Counted from the first letter of the stretch, positions 1-9,658 are shown. The stretch: 64,000 bases of DNA from Rossellomorea vietnamensis (GCF_008180415.1 NZ_VTEI01000007.1:1-64000), one strand, 5' to 3'. Translations and numbers: made by a program. The notes: generated by a model not told the origin, from the sequence alone.

Positions 1-294
1 GAGTGTGCTCGGCTTATCAGTCAGACCTCCCTGGGTAAAAGTACAATCTTTCCCTCCACCTATCTGCTTCATTTACTTTGTATTGCTTTCGGCAGAAAGG
101 ACTTTGTTTTGTGTTGCAAACTCGTCCAACAATACTAGCCTCTTATGAAGTTCGTGTTCCTCAGACCGGAGGTTTGCCGCTCGCTTCCTTCAGATTCCAC
201 GTCACCATGGACACCCTTGCGTTAAGCTAACTGCTACTTCTGCCTTCACAGTTCGGGACTTACACCCTATAGATTGCACCCATGCCAGGCGCAC
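1..294 (-). mobile_element. Group II intron, 5' portion (truncated by window edge)
   Basis: Read on the minus strand, the sequence from 294 downwards begins GTGCGCC, the usual 5' end of bacterial group II introns. It continues with blocks I recognise from introns common in Bacillaceae, such as GGGTGTAAGTCCCGAACTG and GAAGGAAGCGAGCGGCAAAC. This is domain I ribozyme RNA. The maturase/reverse transcriptase gene and domains V and VI would lie to the left of base 1. The insertion point is six bases past the stem of the gerR terminator, the placement expected of class IIC introns. The class assignment is inferred from this position. Confidence 0.8.
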
Positions 295-300
295 AACCAA

Positions 301-333
301 TACAAAAGGCTGACGTCTAGTCAGCCTTTTGTA
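301..333 (-). terminator. Rho-independent terminator of gerR, intron target
   Basis: A perfect 14-bp stem (TACAAAAGGCTGAC and its complement) closes a 5-base loop about 30 bases after the gerR stop codon. In the minus direction only TTGGTT remains before the intron begins, so the usual T tail is interrupted or replaced by the insertion. Confidence 0.8.
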
Positions 334-363
334 TGTTAAAAGAAACTTGCCAAATTTCAAAGT

Positions 364-993
364 TCATTTTTGAAGCCGCTGCAGGTTGCCATTCTTATCC
401 ATTTGAAATTTCACTTTATCCTCATTTTCTTGCAGCAATGCCATTTTCCGGGCTTTTTCAAATATAGACAGCAGGGATTGATGATCTTCTTCAAGCAGCT
501 CCAGCTTATCTCTATAGGCAGCATTTGCTTCATTCAGCCGCTCTACTTGATGCTCAAGCTTTTCGGTGTATTCTTCAAGTTTTTTATAAGCCGACTGCAG
601 TTCTATATCTTCGTTCAAATTGCCTTTCAGATTCTCCAAAAATTCGATGACTCCCTCAATAGTCAGCGTACCTGAGCGGGTTTCTTCAACTTCTTTTGAT
701 GATTGATTTTCCACTACTCTTTCAGACTGCAGGGGTTCAGTATAACCAGCATGGACAGATTGTTTTTTATTTTCCTTACGCTGTCTTTTTGCCAATTCAA
801 TCCCCGATTTATATTGCTTTCGCACAAATGAATTCCAGCGAAATCCACAGGCAGCAGCTGTTCTTGACAATTTCCTGCCAACTTCCTCAAACGCCTGCAG
901 CTGCGTCCCCCCTTCTCTGATATGACGAAGCACCACCTCGGCAAGCAATAAATCTTCATCTTGACTCCATGCATCTTGTCTATTAGACGTCAC
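364..993 (-). CDS. gerR: GerR/RsfA-family sporulation transcription regulator (YlbO)
   Basis: This 209-residue protein has an N-terminal Myb/SANT-like DNA-binding region: [15 protein letters not shown] near the start, then [19 protein letters not shown] and [13 protein letters not shown] by about residue 60. The C-terminal half is charged coiled coil. Known family members (GerR/YlbO, RsfA) regulate mother-cell or prespore genes during sporulation; the rpmF-side location matches ylbO. I use GTG at 993 because AGGAGGG touches the in-frame ATG at 999 with no spacing but stands six bases from the GTG, and the resulting N-terminus (MTSNRQDAW) resembles relatives. The gene ends at a strong terminator followed by a group II intron. 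Confidence 0.9.
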   Translation of the reverse strand: MTSNRQDAWSQDEDLLLAEVVLRHIREGGTQLQAFEEVGRKLSRTAAACGFRWNSFVRKQYKSGIELAKRQRKENKKQSVHAGYTEPLQSERVVENQSSKEVEETRSGTLTIEGVIEFLENLKGNLNEDIELQSAYKKLEEYTEKLEHQVERLNEANAAYRDKLELLEEDHQSLLSIFEKARKMALLQENEDKVKFQMDKNGNLQRLQK

Positions 994-1143
994 TTCCATC
1001 CCTCCTGTATGAATTTATTTATTAATCCATACTTATGTTTATAGTAGAAAAGATAGAATATATTACGTAAGTTTTTAATGCATTTCGAAGTGAATGACTT
1101 CTTATTCTGCCTGAAAAGCCGCTGACATGAAGATTCTTCCAAT
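994..1143. other. Short gap upstream of gerR
   Basis: The gap holds the gerR ribosome binding site (1000-1006) and A+T-rich sequence. I could not support a particular sporulation promoter. Confidence 0.4.
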
Positions 1144-1905
1144 TTACTTTCCGGATAAGAATTTTTCTACCGCTTGGTGGTGTTCCTCTTTCTCCCATAA
1201 TTTTGCGCACGAGCGGATTTCTTTATCAATTCTTTGATAGAGATTGGCCGACTCCCATTTTTTCTTAACAGCTTGCTTATAAGCAGCCAGGACATTTACA
1301 TCTTTATTCAAAAAACCTTCCATATGATGTATAAGAGAAGGCAAATCCGGGTTTTCAAGAAGAAAGTCGATGAAACCAAGGTCATGCATCTTCTCAGCGG
1401 GGTACAGATCTGCTGTCCCTAATAGATAGAGGGCATTTCCATGTGCTATTTTCTCCAATAGCAAGGAGCCTCCACCCCAGCCTGTTGTAATTGCAAGTCT
1501 TCCTTGTATAAATCCCATCTTTGCTCCTTTTCGTGCAGCGCGGAAATCGCATGCTGCAGCGATCTCACAACCTCCCCCTACCGCGCTCCCGTTTAGAAGA
1601 GCAGCTGTAATCTTTGGAAGTGTCGCCAGTTGATAGAGTATGTCCCCCATCTTTTTCAGCATAGAATAGGCTTGTTCTTCCGTCTTTAACCCATGAAAGG
1701 TCTCCAGGTCCCCCCCAGAACAAAATGCCTTTTCTCCAGCAGCTGTTATTACCAGGAGTTTAACCTCATCATTTGAAGCGGCTTCATCAATAGCTTTCTG
1801 CAATCCGTCCATCACTTCGTAATTAATCGCATTCCGCTTCTCTTCCCTGTTAATAGTAAAGACAAGAACACCGTCATCAGTTCTTTCCAATATGTAATCT
1901 TCCAT
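1144..1905 (-). CDS. Enoyl-CoA hydratase/isomerase (crotonase) family protein
   Basis: This 253-residue protein has a crotonase fold. Both oxyanion-hole segments are visible: AFCSGGDL near residue 65 and GSAVGGGCEIAAACD near residue 105. The first catalytic glutamate of hydratases (in GGGCE) is present. The second, 20 residues later in the usual PEI motif, is glutamine here (MGFIQG). Plain enoyl-CoA hydration is therefore doubtful; isomerase, hydrolase or decarboxylase activity is possible. The start is ATG at 1905, eight bases after AGGGG; the reading frame stays open to 1980. It sits between rpmF and gerR, as in some other Bacillaceae but not in B. subtilis as I recall it. Confidence 0.85.
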   Translation of the reverse strand: MEDYILERTDDGVLVFTINREEKRNAINYEVMDGLQKAIDEAASNDEVKLLVITAAGEKAFCSGGDLETFHGLKTEEQAYSMLKKMGDILYQLATLPKITAALLNGSAVGGGCEIAAACDFRAARKGAKMGFIQGRLAITTGWGGGSLLLEKIAHGNALYLLGTADLYPAEKMHDLGFIDFLLENPDLPSLIHHMEGFLNKDVNVLAAYKQAVKKKWESANLYQRIDKEIRSCAKLWEKEEHHQAVEKFLSGK

Positions 1906-2116
1906 CCTCATTCCCCTTTGCAGTAAATATAGATATGTAGTTAAACTTGTATCTCGTTCTATATTATTAATACCATACATTTACAGATATAGGGGGAAGT
2001 TTTTTGAACAGCGGCAGCGCTGATCATTCGTTTTTCAAGCCGAAAGTCCAAGATACAGCGGTGATTAATGTCTGTCCCCTGCTCGAAACGGGTACCATAC
2101 TAAAGAAAAAAACCAC

Positions 2117-2150
2117 AAAAAAACGTGAAGAGCCATGGTCTCTTCACGCT
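2117..2150. terminator. Terminator after rpmF
   Basis: A 9-bp stem CGTGAAGAG/CTCTTCACG (2124-2132 and 2140-2148) is flanked by A and T runs on both sides. It can terminate the minus-strand ylbN-rpmF transcript and possibly the opposite strand. Confidence 0.8.
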
Positions 2151-2167
2151 TTTTGCTGAGAATAAAA

Positions 2168-2341
2168 TTATTTATTCACAACTTCTTTTCCTTTATAAGT
2201 ACCGCACTCTTTACATACACGGTGAGCTAGTTTCATTTCCCCGCAATTCGGGCATGCAACCATACCAGGTACATTTAACTTGAAATGTGTACGGCGTTTT
2301 CTCTTTGCTGTTTTAGATGTTCTTCTAAAAGGTACTGCCAT
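2168..2341 (-). CDS. rpmF: 50S ribosomal protein L32
   Basis: This 57-residue basic protein starts [17 protein letters not shown], typical of L32. It keeps a zinc-ribbon pattern of two cysteine pairs (CPNC and CKEC), so it is the zinc-binding (C+) form. It starts at ATG 2341 behind a GGAGGTGGG-type ribosome binding site and lies 62 bases after ylbN, with which it is probably co-transcribed. A terminator follows. L32 binds 23S rRNA at the exit side of the large subunit. Confidence 0.97.
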   Translation of the reverse strand: MAVPFRRTSKTAKRKRRTHFKLNVPGMVACPNCGEMKLAHRVCKECGTYKGKEVVNK

Positions 2342-2403
2342 TTCTTCCCACCTCCTTACAGAGATATGTTATGATGAAGCCAGAACGAGCTGGTTCACGC
2401 GCT

Positions 2404-2946
2404 TTAAGAGTTCTTGTCTTGTTCAAGAAGCTTAGCAAGACCGGCAAGCCGAGGATCGACTTTCTTTTCCTCTTCTTCTTCCGCCTGAATGGCCTGCTCT
2501 TCCGTAATGACTTCCCAATTCTTGCCGGATGGAAGGTTTTCATCGTCTTTCGCTTTTTCGCTGAAAACTTGCAAAGGAATTTCCAGGACAAGCAATTCAT
2601 TGATGACAGGCATCAAATCAATGACATCTCCCTGCATCCTGTGCACTTCTTCCTCTTCATACTGATCATAGTCATTCGCTTTTAATAAGAATGTTTCGAC
2701 CGTGTCAATATCAACCGGAAAATGGACATCTTCCAGCGTTCTTGAGCAAGGAAGAACAAGTTGGCCTTCAATATGCAGATGGAAGGTTACTTTATCAGAA
2801 CTGATGTCTGCTCTTCCTGTGACATGGATCGGAGAAACATCACGTATCTGAGGATCAAGTTCTTTCACTTCACTTGCATCGACTGTTTCATCAAGGGGCA
2901 TTCCCTTATCACGAAACTTTTGCAATTGAATTATTGACCATTTCAA
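2404..2946 (-). CDS. ylbN: YceD/DUF177 family protein YlbN
   Basis: This 180-residue protein is of the YceD (DUF177) family, found upstream of rpmF throughout bacteria and linked by location to ribosome or 23S rRNA metabolism. The central strand-rich part includes VTGRADISSDKV and LVLPCSRTLEDV, with a cysteine typical of the family, followed by an acidic segment rich in Glu. I choose TTG at 2946 (MKWSI) because the ribosome binding site GAGGTGAT overlaps the apparent GTG at 2955. A perfect sigma-A promoter lies just upstream. Confidence 0.9.
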   Translation of the reverse strand: MKWSIIQLQKFRDKGMPLDETVDASEVKELDPQIRDVSPIHVTGRADISSDKVTFHLHIEGQLVLPCSRTLEDVHFPVDIDTVETFLLKANDYDQYEEEEVHRMQGDVIDLMPVINELLVLEIPLQVFSEKAKDDENLPSGKNWEVITEEQAIQAEEEEEKKVDPRLAGLAKLLEQDKNS

Positions 2947-2973
2947 TGTAATCACCTCAAGGCAACAAAGGTA

Positions 2974-3002
2974 ATTATAGCTTTCATAATACCTTTTGTC
3001 AA
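2974..3002 (-). promoter_or_regulatory. Sigma-A promoter of ylbN-rpmF
   Basis: On the minus strand TTGACA (2997-3002) is followed by a 17-base spacer and TATAAT (2974-2979), an exact consensus match 28 bases upstream of the TTG start. This fits strong expression of a ribosomal protein operon. Confidence 0.85.
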
Positions 3003-3096
3003 TATTTTTTCTTTACACTCTTTACAAGTATAGTGTTGTAATTATAACTTGTATTTATAAGTATTTACCACCCATTTTAAAGGATGTGAAAAAGAA

Positions 3097-4314
3097 ATGA
3101 AAGCAGCGGGCGTTATTGTAGAATATAATCCATTCCATAATGGTCATTTTCACCATCTTTCTGAGACCAGAAAAATGACTGCGGCCGACCTGATCATTGC
3201 GGTCATGAGCGGAAATTTCTTGCAGCGCGGAGAACCTGCCATTGTTTCTAAATGGTCCCGTGCAAGGATGGCCCTGAAATCAGGAGCCGACATAGTCATC
3301 GAACTTCCCTACGCATTTGCTACCCAGCATGCGGAAATTTTCGCTTCTGGCTCGGTTGCTCTATTGGACAGTATGAAATGTTCGGCTTTTTGCTTTGGAA
3401 GTGAATCGGGTGACATTGCCGCCTTTGAAAAAACCGTAGAATATCTTCAGAAACATGATCAGCACTATAATGCCTTTGTCCAGGAGTTCGTTAAGAAAGG
3501 AATGAGCTATCCCTCTGCACTATCAAAAGCTTTCCAGAGCCTGGATCCTGATGGAAGCCTGGTTGACCTCTCATTGCCTAATAATATTCTTGGGTACCAC
3601 TATATCCAGGCAATGAATAAAATAGGCTCGGGTATGAAAGCTTATACTCTTGCAAGAAAAAATGCAAATTACCACGATGAACATTTTAGCGATGAGAACA
3701 TTGCCAGTGCTACAAGCATCCGAAAAGAACTAAAGAAAAAGGAAGGAAAAGTGGAAGCTGTCCATTCTTTCATTACAGAACCAACCTTGGATGAATTGAA
3801 AGATTACCAGAATACATACGGAATCCTGCATGATTGGGAACTTTACTGGAGTCTTCTCAAATATAAAATAATATCCTCTTCCAGCGAGGAACTAGCACGC
3901 ATCTATGAAATGGAAGAAGGAATCGAAAACAGATTTAAAAATGCCGCACGCTCCTGTTCAAGCTTTCTGGAATTCATGGAAACGGTTAAAACCAAGAGAT
4001 ACACCTGGACACGATTGCAGCGAATGGCGCTTCATGTTCTGACCAACACAACCAAGGAAGAGATGAACAGGCATCATGCTCCTGAATACATCCGTCTGCT
4101 TGGCATGACGGAAACAGGCAGGCAGTACCTTAACCACATAAAGAAGGATCTTAGCTTGCCATTGATCAGTAAGCTCAGCTCCGCTGACAGAGACCTAATA
4201 TCCCTGGATGTGAAGGCTGCCGAGATTTTTTCTCTTGGTGCTATTGAACCCGGCCATCAAATGAAGCTGCTGGAACAGGAATTCAAGCAGCCTCCGATCT
4301 ACCTGAAAAAATAA
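3097..4314 (+). CDS. tmcAL: tRNA(Met) cytidine acetate ligase TmcAL (YlbM)
   Basis: This 405-residue enzyme uses ATP and acetate to make N4-acetylcytidine at the wobble base of elongator tRNA-Met. The nucleotidyltransferase fold begins at once: GVIVEYNPFHNGH carries the HxGH ATP-binding motif (HNGH, residues 14-17). It is followed by SGNFLQRGEP and KWSRARMAL, then SATSIRKELKKK near residue 210. Length is near the ~415 of B. subtilis YlbM. It is transcribed divergently from ylbN-rpmF and starts at ATG 3097 after AAAGGATG. Confidence 0.93.
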   Translation: MKAAGVIVEYNPFHNGHFHHLSETRKMTAADLIIAVMSGNFLQRGEPAIVSKWSRARMALKSGADIVIELPYAFATQHAEIFASGSVALLDSMKCSAFCFGSESGDIAAFEKTVEYLQKHDQHYNAFVQEFVKKGMSYPSALSKAFQSLDPDGSLVDLSLPNNILGYHYIQAMNKIGSGMKAYTLARKNANYHDEHFSDENIASATSIRKELKKKEGKVEAVHSFITEPTLDELKDYQNTYGILHDWELYWSLLKYKIISSSSEELARIYEMEEGIENRFKNAARSCSSFLEFMETVKTKRYTWTRLQRMALHVLTNTTKEEMNRHHAPEYIRLLGMTETGRQYLNHIKKDLSLPLISKLSSADRDLISLDVKAAEIFSLGAIEPGHQMKLLEQEFKQPPIYLKK

Positions 4315-4353
4315 TTGTTAAAAACCAGCCAATATGTTGATAGATGAAAATCA

Positions 4354-4379
4354 AAACCACCAGTGTGAACTGGTGGTTT
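4354..4379 (+). terminator. Possible terminator of tmcAL
   Basis: The 10-bp stem AAACCACCAG/CTGGTGGTTT lies 40 bases after the tmcAL stop. The T tail is short (TTTA), so it may be weak; the second hairpin at 4474-4500 may assist. Confidence 0.55.
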
Positions 4380-4711
4380 ACTCTGCCGCTGGAAGCCTCT
4401 CATACCGAGCTTGGTCTAAAAGGTCCACTGAATGATTTACTTCAGCAATTTATTCCCTTTGAAAATTTTTGAAAAATAAGCGGAAAAATTCCGCTTATTT
4501 ACCCCAAATTGAATTCAATTTCACAGCTGAAACCGGAAATTTCCCCTTATTTTATTTTGGATTATTCATGCCCTTCACAGGCATACATCCTCCTGGAATG
4601 AAATGAAGTCATAGGGAAACCTGCTTATCAATTCATGAAAGGAGAATTTCTCACACTAAGCTATAAACTCTCTGGAACCCACGTTACAGCCAGGGAGTTT
4701 CAGGACCCCCG

Positions 4712-4745
4712 AAAAAAAAAACGCAATGGAATCCAGTGCGTTTTG
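4712..4745 (-). terminator. Terminator of ylbK-ylbL
   Basis: In the minus direction ACGCA/TGCGT and TGGA/TCCA stems separated by one mismatch are followed by a run of nine or more T. It lies about 190 bases after the ylbL stop. Confidence 0.65.
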
Positions 4746-4931
4746 ATATGTCATTTCAATATTTGCAGCTCACAAGTACACCTGCTAAGAAAAAAATCTT
4801 TTTTGGAAGCTATTTTCAATTGAGATGTTACTTTCGGATATCCCTAGGGTATTAGGTGATTTCTCTCTGTTCTTGCCTGCAGGATTTTCCCAATCAATAG
4901 TAAGCAGCAGAAAAGGATAAGAATCTGCCTT

Positions 4932-5969
4932 TTATATAGAGTCCAGGTAGCTCAAAGCCTCTTCAAACGTTTTGACAGGCACGATTTTCATATCCGTCCC
5001 GATTTCTTCAGCAGTCTGCAAAGCTTCCTCATAGTTCGGTTGTAAATCCGGATTGGATTTACTAAGGTTTTCAGGAATAATATCCATAGGGGCAAAGAAC
5101 ACCTCAGCACCTGCATTATCTGCCGCAATGACCTTTTGCTCTATCCCGCCGATCCTTCCGACGGTTCCGTTTGAAGAAATGGTACCCGTGCCGGCAATAT
5201 CCAGTCCCTTGGTTATATCTCTTTCAACCAATCCGTTATACAACTGCAGACTGAACATCAATCCCGCAGACGGCCCTCCGATTTTCTCGGTATCCATTGT
5301 CACTTTTGTTTTCGTGATAATCTCTTTGTCATCCACCAGTCCAATACCAAGTCCGACTTTCCCATCACTGGCCGAAAACTCTGCGAGAGGAACTTCTTTT
5401 TCGTATACTTCCCCTTCTCTGGTAAACGTGATATTTACAGTGTCATTCACGGTCTTTTTACTGATATAATCAATAAACTCCTGGGAAGAACTGAATTTAT
5501 TTCCGTCTATGGCTGTGATCATGTCCCCAGGTTCGAGAGTATCCTCTGCGGGCATACCAGGATAAACATTCAGGATATATACGCCGTTGTAGTCAAATGA
5601 ATAAGGTTCCCCTGCATGCTCGAATGCCACTTCTATGGCATTCAATTTAGACGTTTCCATTAAGTGAAGCTGCCTGACATTATATTCTTCATCTGTCTCT
5701 TCTGGGCTTCTTATTTCTCCTGCAGGGTAGATATGCTCGTATTTCCTTAAAGAAGCAATGAGATAGGTATAAATGTTTGCCTTGCCCATTCTGACGGTTG
5801 TCAGCATCAGCCGGCCTTCATCCTCAAACCCGTTCTCCACTTCAATGATCGTATCAAGGTCTTTTGCACTTCCAGGCTTGGTTACATAATACGGCAAATA
5901 ATAAAACGAACTTCCTATAATAAGGATTGTCATGATGACAAGAATGCGGATCCATTTTTTTTGTGACAC
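4932..5969 (-). CDS. ylbL: PDZ-domain Lon-like serine protease YlbL
   Basis: This 345-residue protein has an N-terminal membrane anchor (about residues 8-28), a PDZ domain around residues 120-190 (LEPGDMITAIDGNKF) and a C-terminal S16 Lon-type protease domain. The catalytic serine is in GGPSAGL and the lysine in EQKVIAADNAG, the Ser-Lys dyad order of Lon. It is presumably an extracytoplasmic membrane-anchored protease; in B. subtilis YlbL has been connected with cell division control. The start is GTG at 5969, four bases past the ylbK stop, so the two are coupled. Confidence 0.92.
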   Translation of the reverse strand: MSQKKWIRILVIMTILIIGSSFYYLPYYVTKPGSAKDLDTIIEVENGFEDEGRLMLTTVRMGKANIYTYLIASLRKYEHIYPAGEIRSPEETDEEYNVRQLHLMETSKLNAIEVAFEHAGEPYSFDYNGVYILNVYPGMPAEDTLEPGDMITAIDGNKFSSSQEFIDYISKKTVNDTVNITFTREGEVYEKEVPLAEFSASDGKVGLGIGLVDDKEIITKTKVTMDTEKIGGPSAGLMFSLQLYNGLVERDITKGLDIAGTGTISSNGTVGRIGGIEQKVIAADNAGAEVFFAPMDIIPENLSKSNPDLQPNYEEALQTAEEIGTDMKIVPVKTFEEALSYLDSI

Positions 5970-5972
5970 TTA

Positions 5973-6758
5973 TTACTGCTTCCCCTTCCATTCTTCAATT
6001 GCTTGCTTAATTGAAGGAATAATTTTCTTGGCTTCTTCTTCGCCGGCTGCAATGATCTCTTCTGTATGAGTGAATGCTCGTGAACTGTATTGTTCAACAT
6101 TCGGCCTGATCATAAAATCAGCACTGAGTTCACGATTCCTGATGATTTCCTTCTGAAGTATATCAATACTTTGCATTATGACATCATACACAGTCAAAAT
6201 TTCTGCATTTTGTTTCACTTGTGCGACATCTACACCTATGACAATATCAGCACCCATTTCTTCTACAACAGAAACAGGCACCCGGTCGATCACTCCACCA
6301 TCCACAAGCAGCCTTCCGTCGATTTTCTCTGGAACAAAAACTCCCGGTATACTGATGCTTGCCCTAACTGCCTCCGCTATAGGTCCTTTAGTAAAGATTA
6401 CTCTTTCTCCCTTGGTAAGATCAGTTGCCACCACAGCTGTAGGGATGCTGAGATCTTCTATGTTTTTATTATGGGTAAACAGCCTCACAAACTGCTTGAT
6501 CCGTTTGCCCGCGATGAACCCCATTTTTGGCACAGTAAAGTCCAGGTAGTACTTTCTCCGAAACGCGGTTGACAACTTATAAAGATCTTCCATATTATGG
6601 CCGACTCCGTACAAACAGGCAGCGAGCGCCCCCATGCTGCTTCCGGCAATCATATCAACAGGGATATCTTCTTCTTTAAAGGCCTTCAGCACTCCCAGGT
6701 GGGCAAAACCCCTTGCTCCCCCTGAACCGAGAGCTAAGCCGACTTTAGGCTTGTTCAC
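5973..6758 (-). CDS. ylbK: Patatin-like phospholipase YlbK
   Basis: This 261-residue protein is a bacterial patatin. It has the oxyanion loop GSGGARGFAH at residues 12-21, the nucleophile elbow GSSMG (Ser about residue 41) and the catalytic Asp in VDGGVIDRVP near residue 152. It should cleave acyl esters of membrane lipids; the natural substrate is unknown. It is the first gene of a two-gene minus-strand unit with ylbL. Confidence 0.92.
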   Translation of the reverse strand: MNKPKVGLALGSGGARGFAHLGVLKAFKEEDIPVDMIAGSSMGALAACLYGVGHNMEDLYKLSTAFRRKYYLDFTVPKMGFIAGKRIKQFVRLFTHNKNIEDLSIPTAVVATDLTKGERVIFTKGPIAEAVRASISIPGVFVPEKIDGRLLVDGGVIDRVPVSVVEEMGADIVIGVDVAQVKQNAEILTVYDVIMQSIDILQKEIIRNRELSADFMIRPNVEQYSSRAFTHTEEIIAAGEEEAKKIIPSIKQAIEEWKGKQ

Positions 6759-6945
6759 TTGGCCTCCCCCTTTTTTTACCGTTTGATTTATTCTATGGTC
6801 TATTTTAAGCGGCTATGAGTATATTTCAATAATATGAGGACAAGGTGCGACTGCTATGGCATTGCCTAATTTCATTCTAACATTTTTTCTACTATCTACA
6901 AGTTAAGCAAGGGGAACAACCATATAAACTCCGGGAGGGAACAGA

Positions 6946-8169
6946 TTGAATGCTTCGCAATTAAAAACAATCTTTTTAGCACTTTCCGTTACTACACTTG
7001 CAGCCTCTCTCATTATATTTCCTCAAGAATCTTTTGAAGCTTCTATCAGGGGGCTGAACATGTGGTGGGAGATTGTCTTTCCGTCGCTGCTTCCATTTTT
7101 CATCATCTCCGAAATGCTCATAGGATTCGGGGTTGTTAAGTTTATTGGTGTCATTTTAGAACCGTTCATGCGGCCATTTTTCAGGGTTCCGGGAGTCGGA
7201 GGCTTTGTCTGGGCCATGGGAATGGCTTCTGGTTTCCCTGCAGGCGCAAAGCTGACAGCCAGGCTCAGGCAGGAAAAGCAGCTGACCAGGATTGAAGCAG
7301 AAAGACTGGTTTCATTTACGAACTCTTCCAACCCCCTTTTTATTTTTGGAGCGGTTTCAATCGGATTTTTTTATAACCCGCATTTAGGGGTCATCCTTGC
7401 CTGTGCCCATTATCTTGGAAATATTTGCGTTGGATTGATGATGAGCTTCTATGGCAGAAAAGAAGAAAGTCAGAGTAAAACGGTGTCCAATAAAGTTTTT
7501 TCGATCAGAAGTGCTCTGGCTGCTCTTCACAGAACAAGGGTAAAAGAAAAAAGGCCAATCGGAAAGCAGCTGGGAGATGCAGTGAATTCCTCTATTCAGA
7601 CTCTGCTTATGATTGGTGGTTTTATCATTTTATTTTCAGTGATTAATAAACTGCTCTTTCACCTTGGGGTGACTACATTTGCTGCTGATGCGCTCAATAT
7701 ACTCTTAAAGATGCTGACTTTGCCAGAAACGTTGACACTGCCGTTTATATCAGGTTTATTCGAAATCACATTAGGAAGCCAAATGACCAGCGGAGCCGGT
7801 GGAGCCACCCTTCTTCAGCAAGCCATTATCACCAGCTTCATACTTGGTTTCAGCGGCTTCAGTGTACAGGCTCAAGTGGCCAGTATACTTGCACAGACAG
7901 ATATCCGCTTTCGCCCGTTCTTTATAGCCAGATTTATACATGGTACTGCCGCTGCTATGATTACCCTCCTTATTTGGAAGCCGGTTTATGTGAATTTTTA
8001 TGGAGATAAACCCTCAAATTCTGTACCTGTTTTTAACCAGCCCGACTGGACTGTCTGGGAATGGGCACTGCTATGGCTGAAACAATGGGGGCCAGTCATT
8101 ACCATTGCCTCTCTGGTGATTTATATATTGTTATATATTCAAAAAATGAGAACGGACAGAAGGTTTTAA
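6946..8169 (+). CDS. ylbJ: Sporulation integral membrane protein YlbJ
   Basis: This 407-residue polytopic membrane protein has two nucleoside-recognition (Gate) type halves: N-terminal MWWEIVFPSLLPFFIISEML and C-terminal ITLGSQMTSGAGG followed by FSGFSVQAQVASI. B. subtilis ylbJ is in the sigma-E regulon and is needed for heat-resistant spores. Here it is monocistronic on the plus strand, divergent from ylbK, and starts at ATG 6946 after GGGAGGG. No transported substrate can be read from the sequence. Confidence 0.92.
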   Translation: MNASQLKTIFLALSVTTLAASLIIFPQESFEASIRGLNMWWEIVFPSLLPFFIISEMLIGFGVVKFIGVILEPFMRPFFRVPGVGGFVWAMGMASGFPAGAKLTARLRQEKQLTRIEAERLVSFTNSSNPLFIFGAVSIGFFYNPHLGVILACAHYLGNICVGLMMSFYGRKEESQSKTVSNKVFSIRSALAALHRTRVKEKRPIGKQLGDAVNSSIQTLLMIGGFIILFSVINKLLFHLGVTTFAADALNILLKMLTLPETLTLPFISGLFEITLGSQMTSGAGGATLLQQAIITSFILGFSGFSVQAQVASILAQTDIRFRPFFIARFIHGTAAAMITLLIWKPVYVNFYGDKPSNSVPVFNQPDWTVWEWALLWLKQWGPVITIASLVIYILLYIQKMRTDRRF

Positions 8170-8411
8170 AGGAATACAATTGCCATAAAGATGATATCGA
8201 TATTGACAAGGAGAGCAATCTTCTCTTCCAGCGGGCTTTGAACCCTTTTCAGGAGTATAATCACTTCCTATTTAGGTAAACAGCCAATTAAAAAGTGCAA
8301 GCACCCCTTTCTGTATCGAGAGGCTGCGCCCTTTCAGGCAGTGAAGGATCCTTGAGCGCTCCATTGTTAACAGTTATCTATAGAAGATGATTTTCAAATC
8401 CTATCAAACAA

Positions 8412-8761
8412 AAGAGGCTGGGACAAAACCTTATAAAAAGCTCTTTTCAAAGAAATGTGTCTGAGTATAAAGAAAGGGTTTCCGCTCCATGTGCACGATC
8501 CGCGGGGCGGGCGCTGAGCCTCCTCGGCTTTGCCTGCGGAGTCTCACCTGTCCCGCAGGAGGTCGCACACCTTCCGCTCCAATCCGCCTACGATCACGAA
8601 CTGGCGGATAACCTAATCTAAAAAGTAACATCTTTAAGGTCAGAGCCTAATAACAAAAATGAACCGCATGAGATCAAGTATGTAACCTTGATCTCATGCG
8701 GTTTTATTTTCGATGATTTCTACTTGCATCAATTAGTTTTCTACTTTTGTCCCAGCCTCTT
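8412..8761. mobile_element. Family B MITE-like element with 17-bp perfect inverted ends
   Basis: The 350-bp block is bounded by AAGAGGCTGGGACAAAA at 8412-8428 and its exact complement at 8745-8761. Inside are a GC-rich repeat (about 8470-8580, also found at 43285-43472) and a perfect 17-bp hairpin at 8662-8703. It encodes no credible protein. I see no target duplication. It fills most of the gap between ylbJ and coaD. Confidence 0.7.
8662..8710. terminator. Strong hairpin inside family B element
   Basis: A 17-bp perfect stem (AACCGCATGAGATCAAG, loop of eight) is followed by TTATTTT on the plus strand and is A/T flanked on the other. It may terminate coaD/rsmD transcripts on the minus strand as well. 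Confidence 0.6.
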
Positions 8762-8776
8762 GCATTCCTTTTTCAG

Positions 8777-9466
<690 letters not shown>

Positions 9467-9658
9467 AGACTGTTTTCGCATTTATTGTTGCTTTCGGCAA
9501 AATCCCAAGAGCCGGATTTTCCCCCGGATACTAAGAGTTTTAACTCTAAACGGGAAAGAGCAGCTCTTTTCTTTTCGGTTTTGCCTGATTTCATCTTCGT
9601 AATAGGGTTATTTTTTAAAAATTAGTATGGAATAGCAACAAAGTTTGCTAAAAGTGCC
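9467..9658 (+). mobile_element. Family A MITE copy A1 (192 bp)
   Basis: Full-length copy running from AGACTGTTTTCGC to AAAAGTGCC. It is flanked by the perfect 7-bp duplication TTTTATA at 9460-9466 and 9659-9665. The right end overlaps the last codons and the stop of rsmD. Its length equals that of copy A6 at 41657. Confidence 0.8.

Larger units (their letters stand above)
4315..4931. other. 617-base gap between convergent tmcAL and ylbL
   Basis: No gene is supported. It holds three hairpins: 4354-4379 (10-bp stem), 4474-4500 (perfect 12-bp stem AAATAAGCGGAA with an AAA loop) and the ylbL terminator. A 62-codon frame at 4635 has no family features. Confidence 0.6.

Noticed and set aside
1..294. 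tmRNA or other stable RNA
   Set aside because: Sequence blocks and the GTGCGCC end agree with group II intron domain I, and the position after a terminator supports that.
4635..4823. 62-codon plus-strand frame between tmcAL and ylbL
   Set aside because: No recognisable family; it crosses the ylbL terminator and its composition is that of a gap.
8431..8631. 66-codon Arg/Pro-rich frame
   Set aside because: It is the GC-rich interior of the family B element; the same DNA occurs at 43285-43472 with a broken frame.
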